Source: Paracoccaceae bacterium
Lineage (GTDB): Bacteria; Pseudomonadota; Alphaproteobacteria; Rhodobacterales; Rhodobacteraceae
Reading direction: 5' to 3'
Assembly (NCBI GenBank): GCA_020630695.1
Contig: JAHDIS010000030.1
Span: 1 to 45,691, forward strand
DNA length: 45,691 nt
This document shows positions 17,477-25,364 of the stretch, one piece after another. Position numbers and translations under genes: made by a program. Every line of letters begins with the position of its first letter. Positions within the stretch are counted from its first letter, which is position 1. The notes below the pieces were generated by a model. The model was given only the letters and a program-made list of their open reading frames with translations. It searched no databases and was not told where the DNA came from.

Positions 17477-18238
17477 TCAGGCGTGAACAATATACATCTG
17501 ATTCAGGAAGGCGGCTTTGGCCACGGCCTGAGCGGTTGTTTCAACGTTCAGCGTTTCGCGCGCGAGGCGCAGATGCTTTTCGATCGTCGCCTGCGTCAGG
17601 CCCATGATCTGTGCAATGTCCTGCATTGTCTTGCCGTCGCCAACCCATTCCAGCGCCTCGCGCTGGCGCGCGGTCAACGACTGGTGCGCCAGATTGACCG
17701 GCAAAGTGAGAACCTTCAGGTGGGCGAGGTTATTCATAAGAACAATGTCTTCGCCGTGCTCTTTCCAAATGGCGTCTGCATCATCCTGGGTCAGCTCTGG
17801 GCGCGTCGTGAGCGAAATAGCACCCTTTGAGCGGCGCGAAACCGACTGAAAGCTGATGGTGTAGCCGGCATGAACACTGTGCGACAGGTTGAACTGCACC
17901 ACCGCAGCGGCCTTTTCATCCAGTCCACCCTTGGCAACCTGTTCGCCCAGAACACGCCAGCTGCACCAGCCTTCGTTTTCGAGCGCCCAGCGTACCATCG
18001 GCGCGTAGCGATACAGGCCATCCTCGACAAAGCCCTTGCGGTATTCTGGTGAATGGTTTGTCAGAACCACGAAATCATTTGGATCGCCCAACGAGTTTTC
18101 CGACATGAAGCGTGTGAACCCATAGATCAGCCGGTCAAAGCCGTATTGTTCCATCCGCTCGCAATGCTGTTTCCACATCTCTTCGATGCTGTCTGTGTTC
18201 GTCAGATCAATCAGGTAGTCGCGCAGTTCCGGTTTCAT
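17477..18238 (-). CDS. LuxR-family regulator (solo) with altered autoinducer pocket
   Basis: A 253-residue regulator with an N-terminal autoinducer-binding-type domain (about 20-165) and a C-terminal LuxR helix-turn-helix (about 185-245: LTARQREALEWVGDGKTMQD, QATIEKHLRLARETLNV). The start is fixed by GGAGAAAACCGC just before the ATG, which overlaps the aroQ stop (ATGA). Aligned by spacing to TraR-type proteins, several ligand contacts differ: Trp57 position is Tyr66, Tyr61 is Phe70, and the key Asp70 is Ala79, while Pro80, Trp94 and Gly125 remain. No luxI is nearby. It may bind a non-AHL ligand or none; this is inference. Confidence 0.88.
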   Translation of the reverse strand: MKPELRDYLIDLTNTDSIEEMWKQHCERMEQYGFDRLIYGFTRFMSENSLGDPNDFVVLTNHSPEYRKGFVEDGLYRYAPMVRWALENEGWCSWRVLGEQVAKGGLDEKAAAVVQFNLSHSVHAGYTISFQSVSRRSKGAISLTTRPELTQDDADAIWKEHGEDIVLMNNLAHLKVLTLPVNLAHQSLTARQREALEWVGDGKTMQDIAQIMGLTQATIEKHLRLARETLNVETTAQAVAKAAFLNQMYIVHA

Positions 18239-18678
18239 GCGGTTTTCTCCAAATGGCTGATCAACGCATCCATCGCCAGAGTGTACCCCCGTGCGCCGAA
18301 ACCGCAAATCTGGCCGATGGCGACCGGGGCAATAAAGGATTTGTGTCGAAATGGTTCGCGCGCGTGGATGTTGGAAAGATGCAGTTCGACGGTCGGCAAA
18401 CCGACCGAGCTGATCGCATCCATCAGCGCGACAGAAGTATGGGTATATCCACCGGCATTCAGCACAACACCATCATGGACGCCGCGGGCGGCATGCAAGG
18501 CATCAACAAGATCGCCTTCATGATTGGATTGGTCAAAAGCGACTTTGACACCAATGGCTTGTGCGAATGTGCGGCACATCTCTTCGACGTCCGCGAGGGT
18601 CGTTGATCCATAGACCTCTGGCTGGCGCGTGCCGAGCAAATTGAGGTTGGGACCATTCAAAATCAGAATCGAGCGCAT
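18235..18678 (-). CDS. aroQ: 3-Dehydroquinate dehydratase, type II
   Basis: AroQ converts 3-dehydroquinate to 3-dehydroshikimate in the shikimate pathway. The 147-residue length is normal for the type II dodecameric enzyme. The N-terminal signature ILNGPNLNLLGTRQPEVYG contains the catalytic tyrosine (Tyr23), followed by DQSNHEGDLVD and the histidine block VELHLSNIHAREPFRHKS. The start is the ATG after GGAGCAGTC. A TTGACA element lies about 67 bases upstream on the minus strand at 18745-18750. It is coupled by four bases to the luxR gene, rather than to accBC as in many proteobacteria. Confidence 0.96.
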   Translation of the reverse strand: MRSILILNGPNLNLLGTRQPEVYGSTTLADVEEMCRTFAQAIGVKVAFDQSNHEGDLVDALHAARGVHDGVVLNAGGYTHTSVALMDAISSVGLPTVELHLSNIHAREPFRHKSFIAPVAIGQICGFGARGYTLAMDALISHLEKTA

Positions 18679-18801
18679 GACTGCTCCGCAATTGGTTTGC
18701 GTCTGCGTAAGGCGCGTATGGTGTTCTGTCCAGAAGGCGCTTCGTGTCAAAGCAGTAATGTTGCGCGGACGTTGCCCTCAGGTCGCGGCGCAGAATGCCC
18801 C

Positions 18802-20076
18802 TTAGGGCTGCGGCAGAATCAGGATGGCGCGGAAGTCGTTCACATTTGTCAGGGTCGGCCCCGTTACGATTTGACCGCCAATAGCGCCGAAAAAGCGGTG
18901 CGCGTCGTTCTGATCCAAGGCTTTCGCGGCATCGAGCCCTGTATCGTGCGCCGTTTTCAACGTCTCCGGCCCGGCATAAGCCCCTGCGACTTCGGCAGCG
19001 CCATCAACGCCATCGGTGTCACAGGCCAGAACATGGATGCCTTTTGCCCCCTTTAGCGCGGTTGCTGCTGCAAGAACGTATTCGGCATTCGGCCCGCCGA
19101 CCCCTTCACCGCGCCGCGTAACCGTGCATTCGCCACCGGACAGCAGCAAAATCGGCCGGTTGGATTGCGACGCCTCTGCCTGAAGGGTCTGCGCGATCTG
19201 GCATTGTTCAATCGCCAATTCCCGCGCTTCGCCCTCGAGTGCGTCGCCTAGAATGCGTACATCACATCCTGCGGCTGTGGCGATTTCGGATGCGGCCTGC
19301 AATGACTGCGAGGGCGCTGCAATAATACGCGTTTCCGATTGTGCCAGTCGGGGATCATCCGGGCTGACGACGCTTGAGCCGGCTTCCAGACAGGCCAGAA
19401 CACTGGCCGGTACATCAATGCCATAGCGGTCGATGATTGCGCGCGCATCCTGCGCCGTGGTGGTGTCACCGACGGTTGGGCCAGAGGCCACTTCGGCAGG
19501 ATCGTCGCCAGGAACGTCAGAGATCATCAGGGTCAACAAGCGGGCAGGGTGGCAGGCTGCCGCGAGTTGGCCGCCCTTGACTGCGCTTAGGTGCTTTCGC
19601 ACGACATTCATCTGGCCAATCGGTGCACCGGATGCCAGCAATGCCTTGTTGACGCTCATTTTTTCGCTGAGGGTCAGGCCTGCCCGCGGAGCGCACAAAA
19701 GCGCAGAGCCACCGCCGGAAATCAGTGCAATCACTGTGTCTTCTGGCCCAAAGCCGTCGGCCATTGCCATTAGTTTCTGGGTCGCGGTTTCACCCGCGGC
19801 GTCCGGTACCGGATGGGCGGCCTCGACGATTTCGATACCTTGGGTCGTGCGGGCGTATCCGTAGCGGGTGATGACGAAGCCTTCGCATGGGCCATAATGT
19901 GCCTCAACCGCTTCAGCCATCCGGGCGCTGGCTTTGCCTGCGCCGATTACGATCAAGCGGCCCTTCGGCTTTTCCGGCAGGTGCTCGGCCACAACGCGCA
20001 TGGGATCTGCGGTTGCAACAGCGGTCTTGAACAAATCTGTCAAAAAAGCGCGGGGATCCGCGATCGTCTCGTACAT
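18802..20076 (-). CDS. Glycerate 2-kinase (MOFRL family)
   Basis: A 424-residue cytoplasmic enzyme of the GckA/TtuD family, which phosphorylates D-glycerate to 2-phosphoglycerate; older annotations call relatives hydroxypyruvate reductase. The N-terminal domain has LIVIGAGKASARMAEAVE, the glycine-rich ALISGGGSALLCAP, the NVVRKHLSAVKGGQLA block and SDVPGDDPAEVASGPT. The C-terminal MOFRL domain has ILLLSGGECTVTRRGEGVGG and CDTDGVDG. GAGGA precedes the ATG. It lies nine bases after the GNAT gene as the last gene of the GH63/sugar-transport operon, which makes glycerate released from a glycosyl-glycerate its likely substrate. Confidence 0.92.
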   Translation of the reverse strand: MYETIADPRAFLTDLFKTAVATADPMRVVAEHLPEKPKGRLIVIGAGKASARMAEAVEAHYGPCEGFVITRYGYARTTQGIEIVEAAHPVPDAAGETATQKLMAMADGFGPEDTVIALISGGGSALLCAPRAGLTLSEKMSVNKALLASGAPIGQMNVVRKHLSAVKGGQLAAACHPARLLTLMISDVPGDDPAEVASGPTVGDTTTAQDARAIIDRYGIDVPASVLACLEAGSSVVSPDDPRLAQSETRIIAAPSQSLQAASEIATAAGCDVRILGDALEGEARELAIEQCQIAQTLQAEASQSNRPILLLSGGECTVTRRGEGVGGPNAEYVLAAATALKGAKGIHVLACDTDGVDGAAEVAGAYAGPETLKTAHDTGLDAAKALDQNDAHRFFGAIGGQIVTGPTLTNVNDFRAILILPQP

Positions 20077-20085
20077 GGGTTGTCC

Positions 20086-20538
20086 TCAGAGCGGCTCCAA
20101 AGGCAGTGAGCGCTGCATGAACCGGCGTTGATGGCCTTTGGGGTGTTGATCAGGGGCATTTGCAAGGCAACCAAAATCACAAAAGCCCATTTTCGTCCAT
20201 GCCACATGCGCGGAGGGGCTTGAGGTGTCCAGCCACGCACTGTGGCAGCCACGATCACGGGCCAGCGCAAAAGCCTCGTTCAGGAGTTGTCTTGCGTAGC
20301 CCTGTCGTCGATGGACTTCGGCCACCCACATCATATGAACATGCAGCCAGCCATAAGAGGTTGAGCCGGAAAGCCCGGCAATCAATTCACCATTGGTATC
20401 CCGAACGGCCAGATTTATAGGCCCGTTCTGAGCCTGAGTGTTTTCCGCACGCAGGCTCAGAAGCAGATGTTCTTCCAGCTCAGATTCGAATTGTTTAATT
20501 TTTTCAGAGTTTTGCAGCGTCAACTTCAACCAAGCCAC
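20086..20538 (-). CDS. GNAT-family N-acetyltransferase
   Basis: A 150-residue acetyltransferase. The acetyl-CoA site is visible as VAEVHRRQGYARQLLNEAF, with the beta strands before it (ELIAGLSGSTSYGWLHVHM) and a C-terminal block SAWLDTSSPSAHVAWTKMGF that is typical of GNATs. The acceptor is unknown. Its start lies within the last 13 bases of the isomerase gene and its stop is nine bases before the glycerate kinase start, so it is part of the operon. It has no obvious step in glycosyl-glycerate breakdown; it could modify a side product or be a passenger. Confidence 0.85.
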   Translation of the reverse strand: MAWLKLTLQNSEKIKQFESELEEHLLLSLRAENTQAQNGPINLAVRDTNGELIAGLSGSTSYGWLHVHMMWVAEVHRRQGYARQLLNEAFALARDRGCHSAWLDTSSPSAHVAWTKMGFCDFGCLANAPDQHPKGHQRRFMQRSLPLEPL

Positions 20539-21212
20539 TTTGCATAGTCACTGACGAGCAAATGCCGGGGGGCCACGTCTTCTTCGATCTCGGCAAACCG
20601 TCCGATCGATTCGCGGAAGATGTTGTCGGTCTCGTCGTCGTTTACGGTAGATACCTCTCCGATCAACACGTCGCCGCCTTCGCCCCAGAATGCATGCCAG
20701 TCACCGGGGCGGAGTGTCACGCTTTCGCCTGGCGCGAGGCTCAGCTTTTCACCGGCGCCATAATCGTGCCGGACTCCGTCCAGCCAAACTGTGCCACCCT
20801 TGTCCTCGGCAAAGTTGCCGTCGTCGTCAGAACCGAAAAGTTCCACCACCAATGTGGCGCCGCCACGGTTGATGATGTCCTCGGCCTTGATCACATGCGT
20901 GTGCATCGGGCTCAGCTGGTCCTGCCGCGAGATGAGCAGCTTTTCCGCGTAGCACATGCCGCCGCCTTGCTGCAGATCGCTTAGCAGGCCGTTGCGCAGC
21001 GTAAACAAGAACAGACCCATCTGGTCGAAGCGGCCTTCGCCATAGTCGGTAATGTCCCAACCGCAGCGGGCGTCAATGACATGGCGCGCAGTGTCAGACT
21101 TCGCTTTGAACTGATCGGGCGTCCAATAGGCAAAGCCGGGCAGGTTAAAGCCATGGCTGCGGATCAGATCGTCGGCCGCAGCCATGATATCGTTGATTTC
21201 AGAGCGTTTCAT
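20526..21212 (-). CDS. D-lyxose (D-mannose) ketol-isomerase
   Basis: A 228-residue cupin enzyme of the D-lyxose isomerase family (DUF1498). Characterised members interconvert D-lyxose with D-xylulose and also D-mannose with D-fructose. The metal site is visible: His104 and His106 in SPMHTHVIKAEDIINRGG, Glu111, and His173 in GDWHAFWGEGGD. The N-terminal block FNLPGFAYWTPDQF is also characteristic. The start is the ATG that overlaps the glycosidase stop (ATGA); upstream in-frame codons lie inside that gene. Next to a GH63 glycosidase and glycerate kinase, mannose released from mannosylglycerate is the most sensible substrate, which is inference. Confidence 0.9.
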   Translation of the reverse strand: MKRSEINDIMAAADDLIRSHGFNLPGFAYWTPDQFKAKSDTARHVIDARCGWDITDYGEGRFDQMGLFLFTLRNGLLSDLQQGGGMCYAEKLLISRQDQLSPMHTHVIKAEDIINRGGATLVVELFGSDDDGNFAEDKGGTVWLDGVRHDYGAGEKLSLAPGESVTLRPGDWHAFWGEGGDVLIGEVSTVNDDETDNIFRESIGRFAEIEEDVAPRHLLVSDYAKWLG

Positions 21213-22486
21213 GCGGGCTCTTTCTGGGTGCTGAGTATTTCGATGACCATGGCGGCCGTCCAAGTAAAGCTGCCGCCTCCGCAGGGTTCTGCGGTCTTGG
21301 GATCGTAGTATTCGGCAAAGCCGCTTTCTTCAATCAAACGAATGCTGTCATCGCGGATTCTGTCGCGTACGCTCATTTGTCCGGCTTCACCCATGCCATC
21401 AGAAATCATGTAGTTGACGATCAGCCAGACCGGGCCGCGCCAATAGCGGGTTCCGTCGAATTCGGGGGCAGTGGGGTCGTGGCTTGGCACTGTAAAGCGC
21501 GCAGCATTGGCGAGCGTTGTAATGCGCGCGGCGATTGCCTTGGCCCGGGCGGATGGAATTGCACAGAACGCAGCCAGAAGCCCACCAATGGACGCGCTAT
21601 CGATCAGCTTGCCGGTGGAACGATCATAGCAGCTGTACTGGCCGAGTGAATCGTTCCAGAGTTTTTCCATGGCCGCAATTCCCTTGGCGGCAAAGGCGCG
21701 GGACTGTTCTGCGATTTCCGGCTCGCCCAATTGGTCTGCCAGATCTGCCACGTCACTGCAGGAGCGGATCAGGATGGCGTTGAACCCGGGGTCCACCATC
21801 TGGAAGGGCGATGCATCGTGCAGTTTGGCATTGTCCCAGCCAAGGCTGCGGAAATGCTGCACCAGCCAGATGTAGCGCTTGTATTGTTCGTCTGTTGGCC
21901 GGTGCTCGGGATTGGCGTGGGATGTATCACGGCGCTGAAATTCACCGACCCCATCTGTTGGCACCCGTTCAAAGGCATCGTCCCAATCGACCGAATTGTC
22001 CCGTCCGGATTCCCAAGGGTGCAGGATCGCGACCAGTCCGGTCCCGGCCGGATCACGATCGCGATAGAACCACTGGTGCCAGGCATGAATTCTGGGCAAC
22101 AGGGCACGGGCGCGGCGTTCAGCCATGGCGCGATCGCTGGCGCGGTCAAAAATGCGCCGGACAGCAAAGCCTGTGACTGCGGGCTGTGTGATGCCAGATG
22201 TGGGGACATCGCGCTGCGTGCCCCAGACGTCCGGGCCCGGGAAATAGCCATCATCGTTCTGATGAAAGATGATGTGTGGAACCATGCCGTCTTCCCACTG
22301 GTGCGCCATCAGTGTTTCGATTTCAGTCCAGGCACGAGCCTCATCGAAATGGGCAAAGCCAAGCGCACTCAGGGCCGAATCCCAATTCCACTGGAACGGA
22401 TAAAGGCCATGGGTCGGAACCGTGTAGGAACCACGGTCGTTGCGTTCCAATACGGCGCGGGCCTGATCAATCAGATCTTGTCTCAT
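21209..22486 (-). CDS. GH63-type glycoside hydrolase, candidate mannosylglycerate/glucosylglycerate hydrolase
   Basis: A 425-residue single-domain (alpha/alpha)6-barrel glycosidase without signal peptide, so it acts in the cytoplasm on an imported substrate. Length and motifs fit the mannosylglycerate/glucosylglycerate hydrolases of GH63: FQWNWDSALSALGF (Trp35-Asp36, substrate site), HPWESGRDNSVDWDD with the probable general acid Asp163, RYWRGPVWLIVNYM, and the probable general base Glu392 in FAEYYDPKTAEPCGGGSFTW. The E. coli YgjK-type GH63 enzymes are much longer. GAGGA precedes the ATG, ten bases after the ATPase gene. Downstream isomerase and glycerate kinase match the two products. Another alpha-glycoside cannot be excluded. 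Confidence 0.82.
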   Translation of the reverse strand: MRQDLIDQARAVLERNDRGSYTVPTHGLYPFQWNWDSALSALGFAHFDEARAWTEIETLMAHQWEDGMVPHIIFHQNDDGYFPGPDVWGTQRDVPTSGITQPAVTGFAVRRIFDRASDRAMAERRARALLPRIHAWHQWFYRDRDPAGTGLVAILHPWESGRDNSVDWDDAFERVPTDGVGEFQRRDTSHANPEHRPTDEQYKRYIWLVQHFRSLGWDNAKLHDASPFQMVDPGFNAILIRSCSDVADLADQLGEPEIAEQSRAFAAKGIAAMEKLWNDSLGQYSCYDRSTGKLIDSASIGGLLAAFCAIPSARAKAIAARITTLANAARFTVPSHDPTAPEFDGTRYWRGPVWLIVNYMISDGMGEAGQMSVRDRIRDDSIRLIEESGFAEYYDPKTAEPCGGGSFTWTAAMVIEILSTQKEPA

Positions 22487-22496
22487 TCTGTGTTCC

Positions 22497-23537
22497 TCAG
22501 GCTACGGCCAGGGTTGTTTCGGGATTAAACCAGCGCACCCGGTCTGTCTGGGGCGCGAGGGTCAGCACGTCTCCGGGCTTTACGGTCATATCGCTGTCCA
22601 GCACGGCGCGAAAGAGCGCGCCCTCGACATCGCAGGTGACCAGCAGATGGGCTCCAAGCGGCTCGACCACCTTTGCGGTGGCTTTCAAACCGGTTTCTGA
22701 TGGTCGCAGATCTTCCGGCCGAATGGCGAACTTAAGGGTTTCGGACGAAACCGGGCCGTTCATGTCCTGACCACCGACCGTCCATTTGCCGTTGCCCGAC
22801 GGGGTTGCCGGCAAGAAGTTCATCGGTGGGTTGCCGATAAAGCCAGCGACGAATTCAGCTGCCGGGTTGCGGTAGACTTCAATCGGCGAGGCAGCCTGAA
22901 CGATCTTGCCCTGATGCATGACGCTGATCCGGTCTGCCATCGACATGGCCTCGACCTGATCGTGGGTGACGTAGATCGCGGTGGTATTGCTTTCGGCCAG
23001 AACGCCCTTGAGCTCAGCACGCATTTCCATGCGAAGGAGCGCGTCAAGGTTGGAAAGCGGCTCATCCATCAGGATCACGTCGGGCTCCATCGCAAGCGCC
23101 CGAGCCACCGCAACACGCTGGCGCTGACCGCCGGACAATTCGCCTGAATAGCGTTTGAGCAATTGTTCGATATGCATCAGCTCAGCGGTGCGCTCGACCC
23201 GGCGTTTCACTTCGTCGTTTGGCAGCTTTTGCATGCGCAGACCAAAGCCGATATTTTCGAAGACGGTCAGATGCGGGAACACCGCGTAGTTTTGGAACAC
23301 CATTGCGATTCCGCGGTCTTTGGGTGGCAGGTGGTCGATCCTGCGTCCGCCGATCCAGACTTCGCCGGTGGTTGCCGTTTCCAACCCGGCCACGATCCGC
23401 AACAATGTGGTCTTGCCGCATCCGGATGCGCCCAGCAGAACCATGAATTCCTGATCCTGAATGGTCAGATTGATGTCATGAAGCGCTTGGTACGCTCCAA
23501 AGGTCTTGGCGACATTTTTGATTTGGATTTCAGCCAT
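22497..23537 (-). CDS. Sugar ABC transporter ATP-binding protein (MalK/UgpC type)
   Basis: A 346-residue ATPase energising the carbohydrate importer. Motifs are Walker A LGASGCGKTTLLR, Q-loop VFQNYAVFPHLTV, signature LSGGQRQRVAVARAL, Walker B VILMDEPLSNLD and switch IYVTHDQVEAM. The C-terminal 110 residues form the MalK-type regulatory (TOBE) region, with FIGNPPMNFLPA and KFAIRPEDLRPSE. A strong AGGAG precedes the ATG. Proteins of this class sometimes serve several importers, but here it is embedded between permease and glycosidase genes in one operon. Confidence 0.93.
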   Translation of the reverse strand: MAEIQIKNVAKTFGAYQALHDINLTIQDQEFMVLLGASGCGKTTLLRIVAGLETATTGEVWIGGRRIDHLPPKDRGIAMVFQNYAVFPHLTVFENIGFGLRMQKLPNDEVKRRVERTAELMHIEQLLKRYSGELSGGQRQRVAVARALAMEPDVILMDEPLSNLDALLRMEMRAELKGVLAESNTTAIYVTHDQVEAMSMADRISVMHQGKIVQAASPIEVYRNPAAEFVAGFIGNPPMNFLPATPSGNGKWTVGGQDMNGPVSSETLKFAIRPEDLRPSETGLKATAKVVEPLGAHLLVTCDVEGALFRAVLDSDMTVKPGDVLTLAPQTDRVRWFNPETTLAVA

Positions 23538-23567
23538 AACTTGAGCTCCTGTTTCGGTCGCGCCGCC

Positions 23568-24407
23568 TCAGCGGTTGGCGATGCCCCACATGGCAAAGAG
23601 GTATTTACGCACAGCGAAGATGAAGATCAGCGCTGGCACGACGAGGATGAACCCGCCCGCGAATTTCAGGTGAAGCGGAGAGGTGTCGAGATTTTGCAAA
23701 AGGAATGCGGTTAGCGTGCGGTTCTCGATTGTCAGAACAGCCGCCGCAAAAACCTCGTTCCATGAGATCACGAAGGCAAAGATCGCGCTGGCTGTGATGC
23801 CCGGCAAGATCAGCGGCAGAACCACCTTGGTGAACGCAGTCAGGCGCGTGCAGCCGAGAGTCCATGCAGCTTCTTCCAGTTCTATCGGAATGCCCGAGAA
23901 AAGCGAGAATGTGATCAGCACCGCAAACGGGATTGCCAAAGTGGTGTGCACCAGCGCCAGACCGAATACTGTGTCGTCCAGACCCGTCTGGATGAACATG
24001 ACGGCCAGGGGAAGCGCCAGCAGCGGAAGCGGAAAGGCCCGGGTCAGCAGGATCAGCAGACGGAACAGTTCCTTGCCGCGAAAATCGAAGCGCGACAGCG
24101 CATATCCCGCCGGGGCTCCGATCACGATCGACATGATCATGGTCATTCCTGCCACGAGGATCGAGTTCTTCAGCGCGGTCAGCATTCCTGCAAAGCCCGC
24201 AAAGAATGTCAGGCTGCCCAGATCGAATTCGGGCCAGAACGGCTTGGGAAAGCTGTTGACGGTGTCCGGGGAACTCAGCGTGTTGATCAGTAGAAAGTAG
24301 ATCGGAACGAGAACCCATGCACAAAGCAGGACAACGGCTGTGACATAGACGAACTTTCCGGCCTTGCGCGCATCAGGCGCCGCGACATCGGTTGTGACAG
24401 AGGTCAT
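23568..24407 (-). CDS. Sugar ABC transporter permease (MalG type)
   Basis: A 279-residue inner-membrane permease with six predicted segments, beginning at FVYVTAVVLLCAWVLVPIYF. The coupling loop that contacts the ATPase is ELEEAAWTLGCTRLTAFTKV followed by LPLILPGITASA. The segment ALSRFDFRGKELFRLLILLT is typical of the MalG/UgpE branch. Its start overlaps the end of the other permease gene by four bases (ATGA), and AAGGAG lies upstream. It pairs with the 281-residue permease to form the channel. Confidence 0.93.
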   Translation of the reverse strand: MTSVTTDVAAPDARKAGKFVYVTAVVLLCAWVLVPIYFLLINTLSSPDTVNSFPKPFWPEFDLGSLTFFAGFAGMLTALKNSILVAGMTMIMSIVIGAPAGYALSRFDFRGKELFRLLILLTRAFPLPLLALPLAVMFIQTGLDDTVFGLALVHTTLAIPFAVLITFSLFSGIPIELEEAAWTLGCTRLTAFTKVVLPLILPGITASAIFAFVISWNEVFAAAVLTIENRTLTAFLLQNLDTSPLHLKFAGGFILVVPALIFIFAVRKYLFAMWGIANR

Positions 24408-25249
24408 ATCGTTGCTCCTTTCGGGACGCGCAGCAGACGCAGGATGATCAGGGTAAAGCCAATCGAGATGGCGAGAATGATCAGGGCCATGGCTGCGGCT
24501 GCGCCAGAGTTCAGAAGATCGAACTGATAGGCATAGGTTTCACCCATGAGGACCGGGAAGAGCGTGCCGCCCAGTGCCGCCACAACGGCGAAGATTTCAA
24601 AGGCGAGAATGACACGCAGCACCAGCGCCGTTTGCAGGCTGGGCCGCAAAAGGGGCAGGGTGATCCGGGTGAACCGTTTCCATGGGCTGGCACCAAAGAC
24701 CTCGGCGGCCTCATAGTATTCCTTGGGGATCAGGCCGATGCCTGCGACAAGGATTACCAGCATGATTGCGGTCGCCCGCCAGATCTCGGCCAGCGCAATC
24801 GCAAGGAAAACAAGCCCGGGGTTTTGGAAGGTCAGCAGGTTCACCGGCTTATCAACGATCCCCAGCCCGTTCATCATCGAGTTCAGAAAACCGGACTGTT
24901 CAAAGATCGCCAGCCAGATGATACCGGCAGCCAGATCCGAAATGCCCAACGGAATGGTCCAGACGTAAAGGATCAGATCGCGGCCTTTTTGCATTTTATT
25001 GACCATGGTGGCCATGAGCAGCGCCAGAGCGAGCTGAACAGGCACGACCGCGGCAGCCAGCAAGAAGGTATTGCGCAGCGTGGTCGGGAACTTCCAGTAG
25101 CTCGTGACTTCGCGGAAATTGTCCAGCGTAAATCCCGATCCAGTGCTGAAGGCCTGTTTGGACACCAGCAAAAACGGATAAAGGAAAAACAGACAAAGAA
25201 AGAGCGTCACTGGCAAGATCAGGACATAGGGTAACACCCGAGCGTTCAT
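24404..25249 (-). CDS. Sugar ABC transporter permease (MalF/UgpA type)
   Basis: A 281-residue inner-membrane permease. It starts with a membrane segment (YVLILPVTLFLCLFFLYPFL), and the coupling loop is EYYEAAEVFGASPWKRFTRI followed by LPLLRPSLQTALVL. Six membrane segments are likely. The start has GGAGCGGTCCC upstream. A 115-base gap with two stem-loops separates it from the binding-protein gene upstream, whereas it is coupled to the second permease downstream. Confidence 0.93.
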   Translation of the reverse strand: MNARVLPYVLILPVTLFLCLFFLYPFLLVSKQAFSTGSGFTLDNFREVTSYWKFPTTLRNTFLLAAAVVPVQLALALLMATMVNKMQKGRDLILYVWTIPLGISDLAAGIIWLAIFEQSGFLNSMMNGLGIVDKPVNLLTFQNPGLVFLAIALAEIWRATAIMLVILVAGIGLIPKEYYEAAEVFGASPWKRFTRITLPLLRPSLQTALVLRVILAFEIFAVVAALGGTLFPVLMGETYAYQFDLLNSGAAAAMALIILAISIGFTLIILRLLRVPKGATI

Positions 25250-25309
25250 GGGACCGCTCCTTTCATGGCGCAGTGGCGCGCTGAATTAGAAATGTCATCG
25301 GGGTAGGGG

Positions 25310-25360
25310 GCCCGGACCCAACTATATAGACAGGTCCGGGCTTAGGGAGGAATACCTCCC
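25310..25360 (-). other. Two stem-loops between binding-protein and permease genes
   Basis: A 9-bp perfect stem (25310-25318 with 25333-25341, GCCCGGACC/GGTCCGGGC, 14-base loop) and a 6-bp perfect stem (25345-25350 with 25355-25360, GGGAGG/CCTCCC, 4-base loop) lie just after the solute-binding-protein gene. There is no T tract. This placement is typical of structures that stabilise binding-protein mRNA and reduce read-through into permease genes. Confidence 0.6.
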
Positions 25361-25364
25361 GGTC

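Noticed and set aside
17247-17486. Short plus-strand frame between the 329-residue protein and luxR
   Set aside because: There is no ribosome site, no recognisable domain, and the composition is not coding-like.
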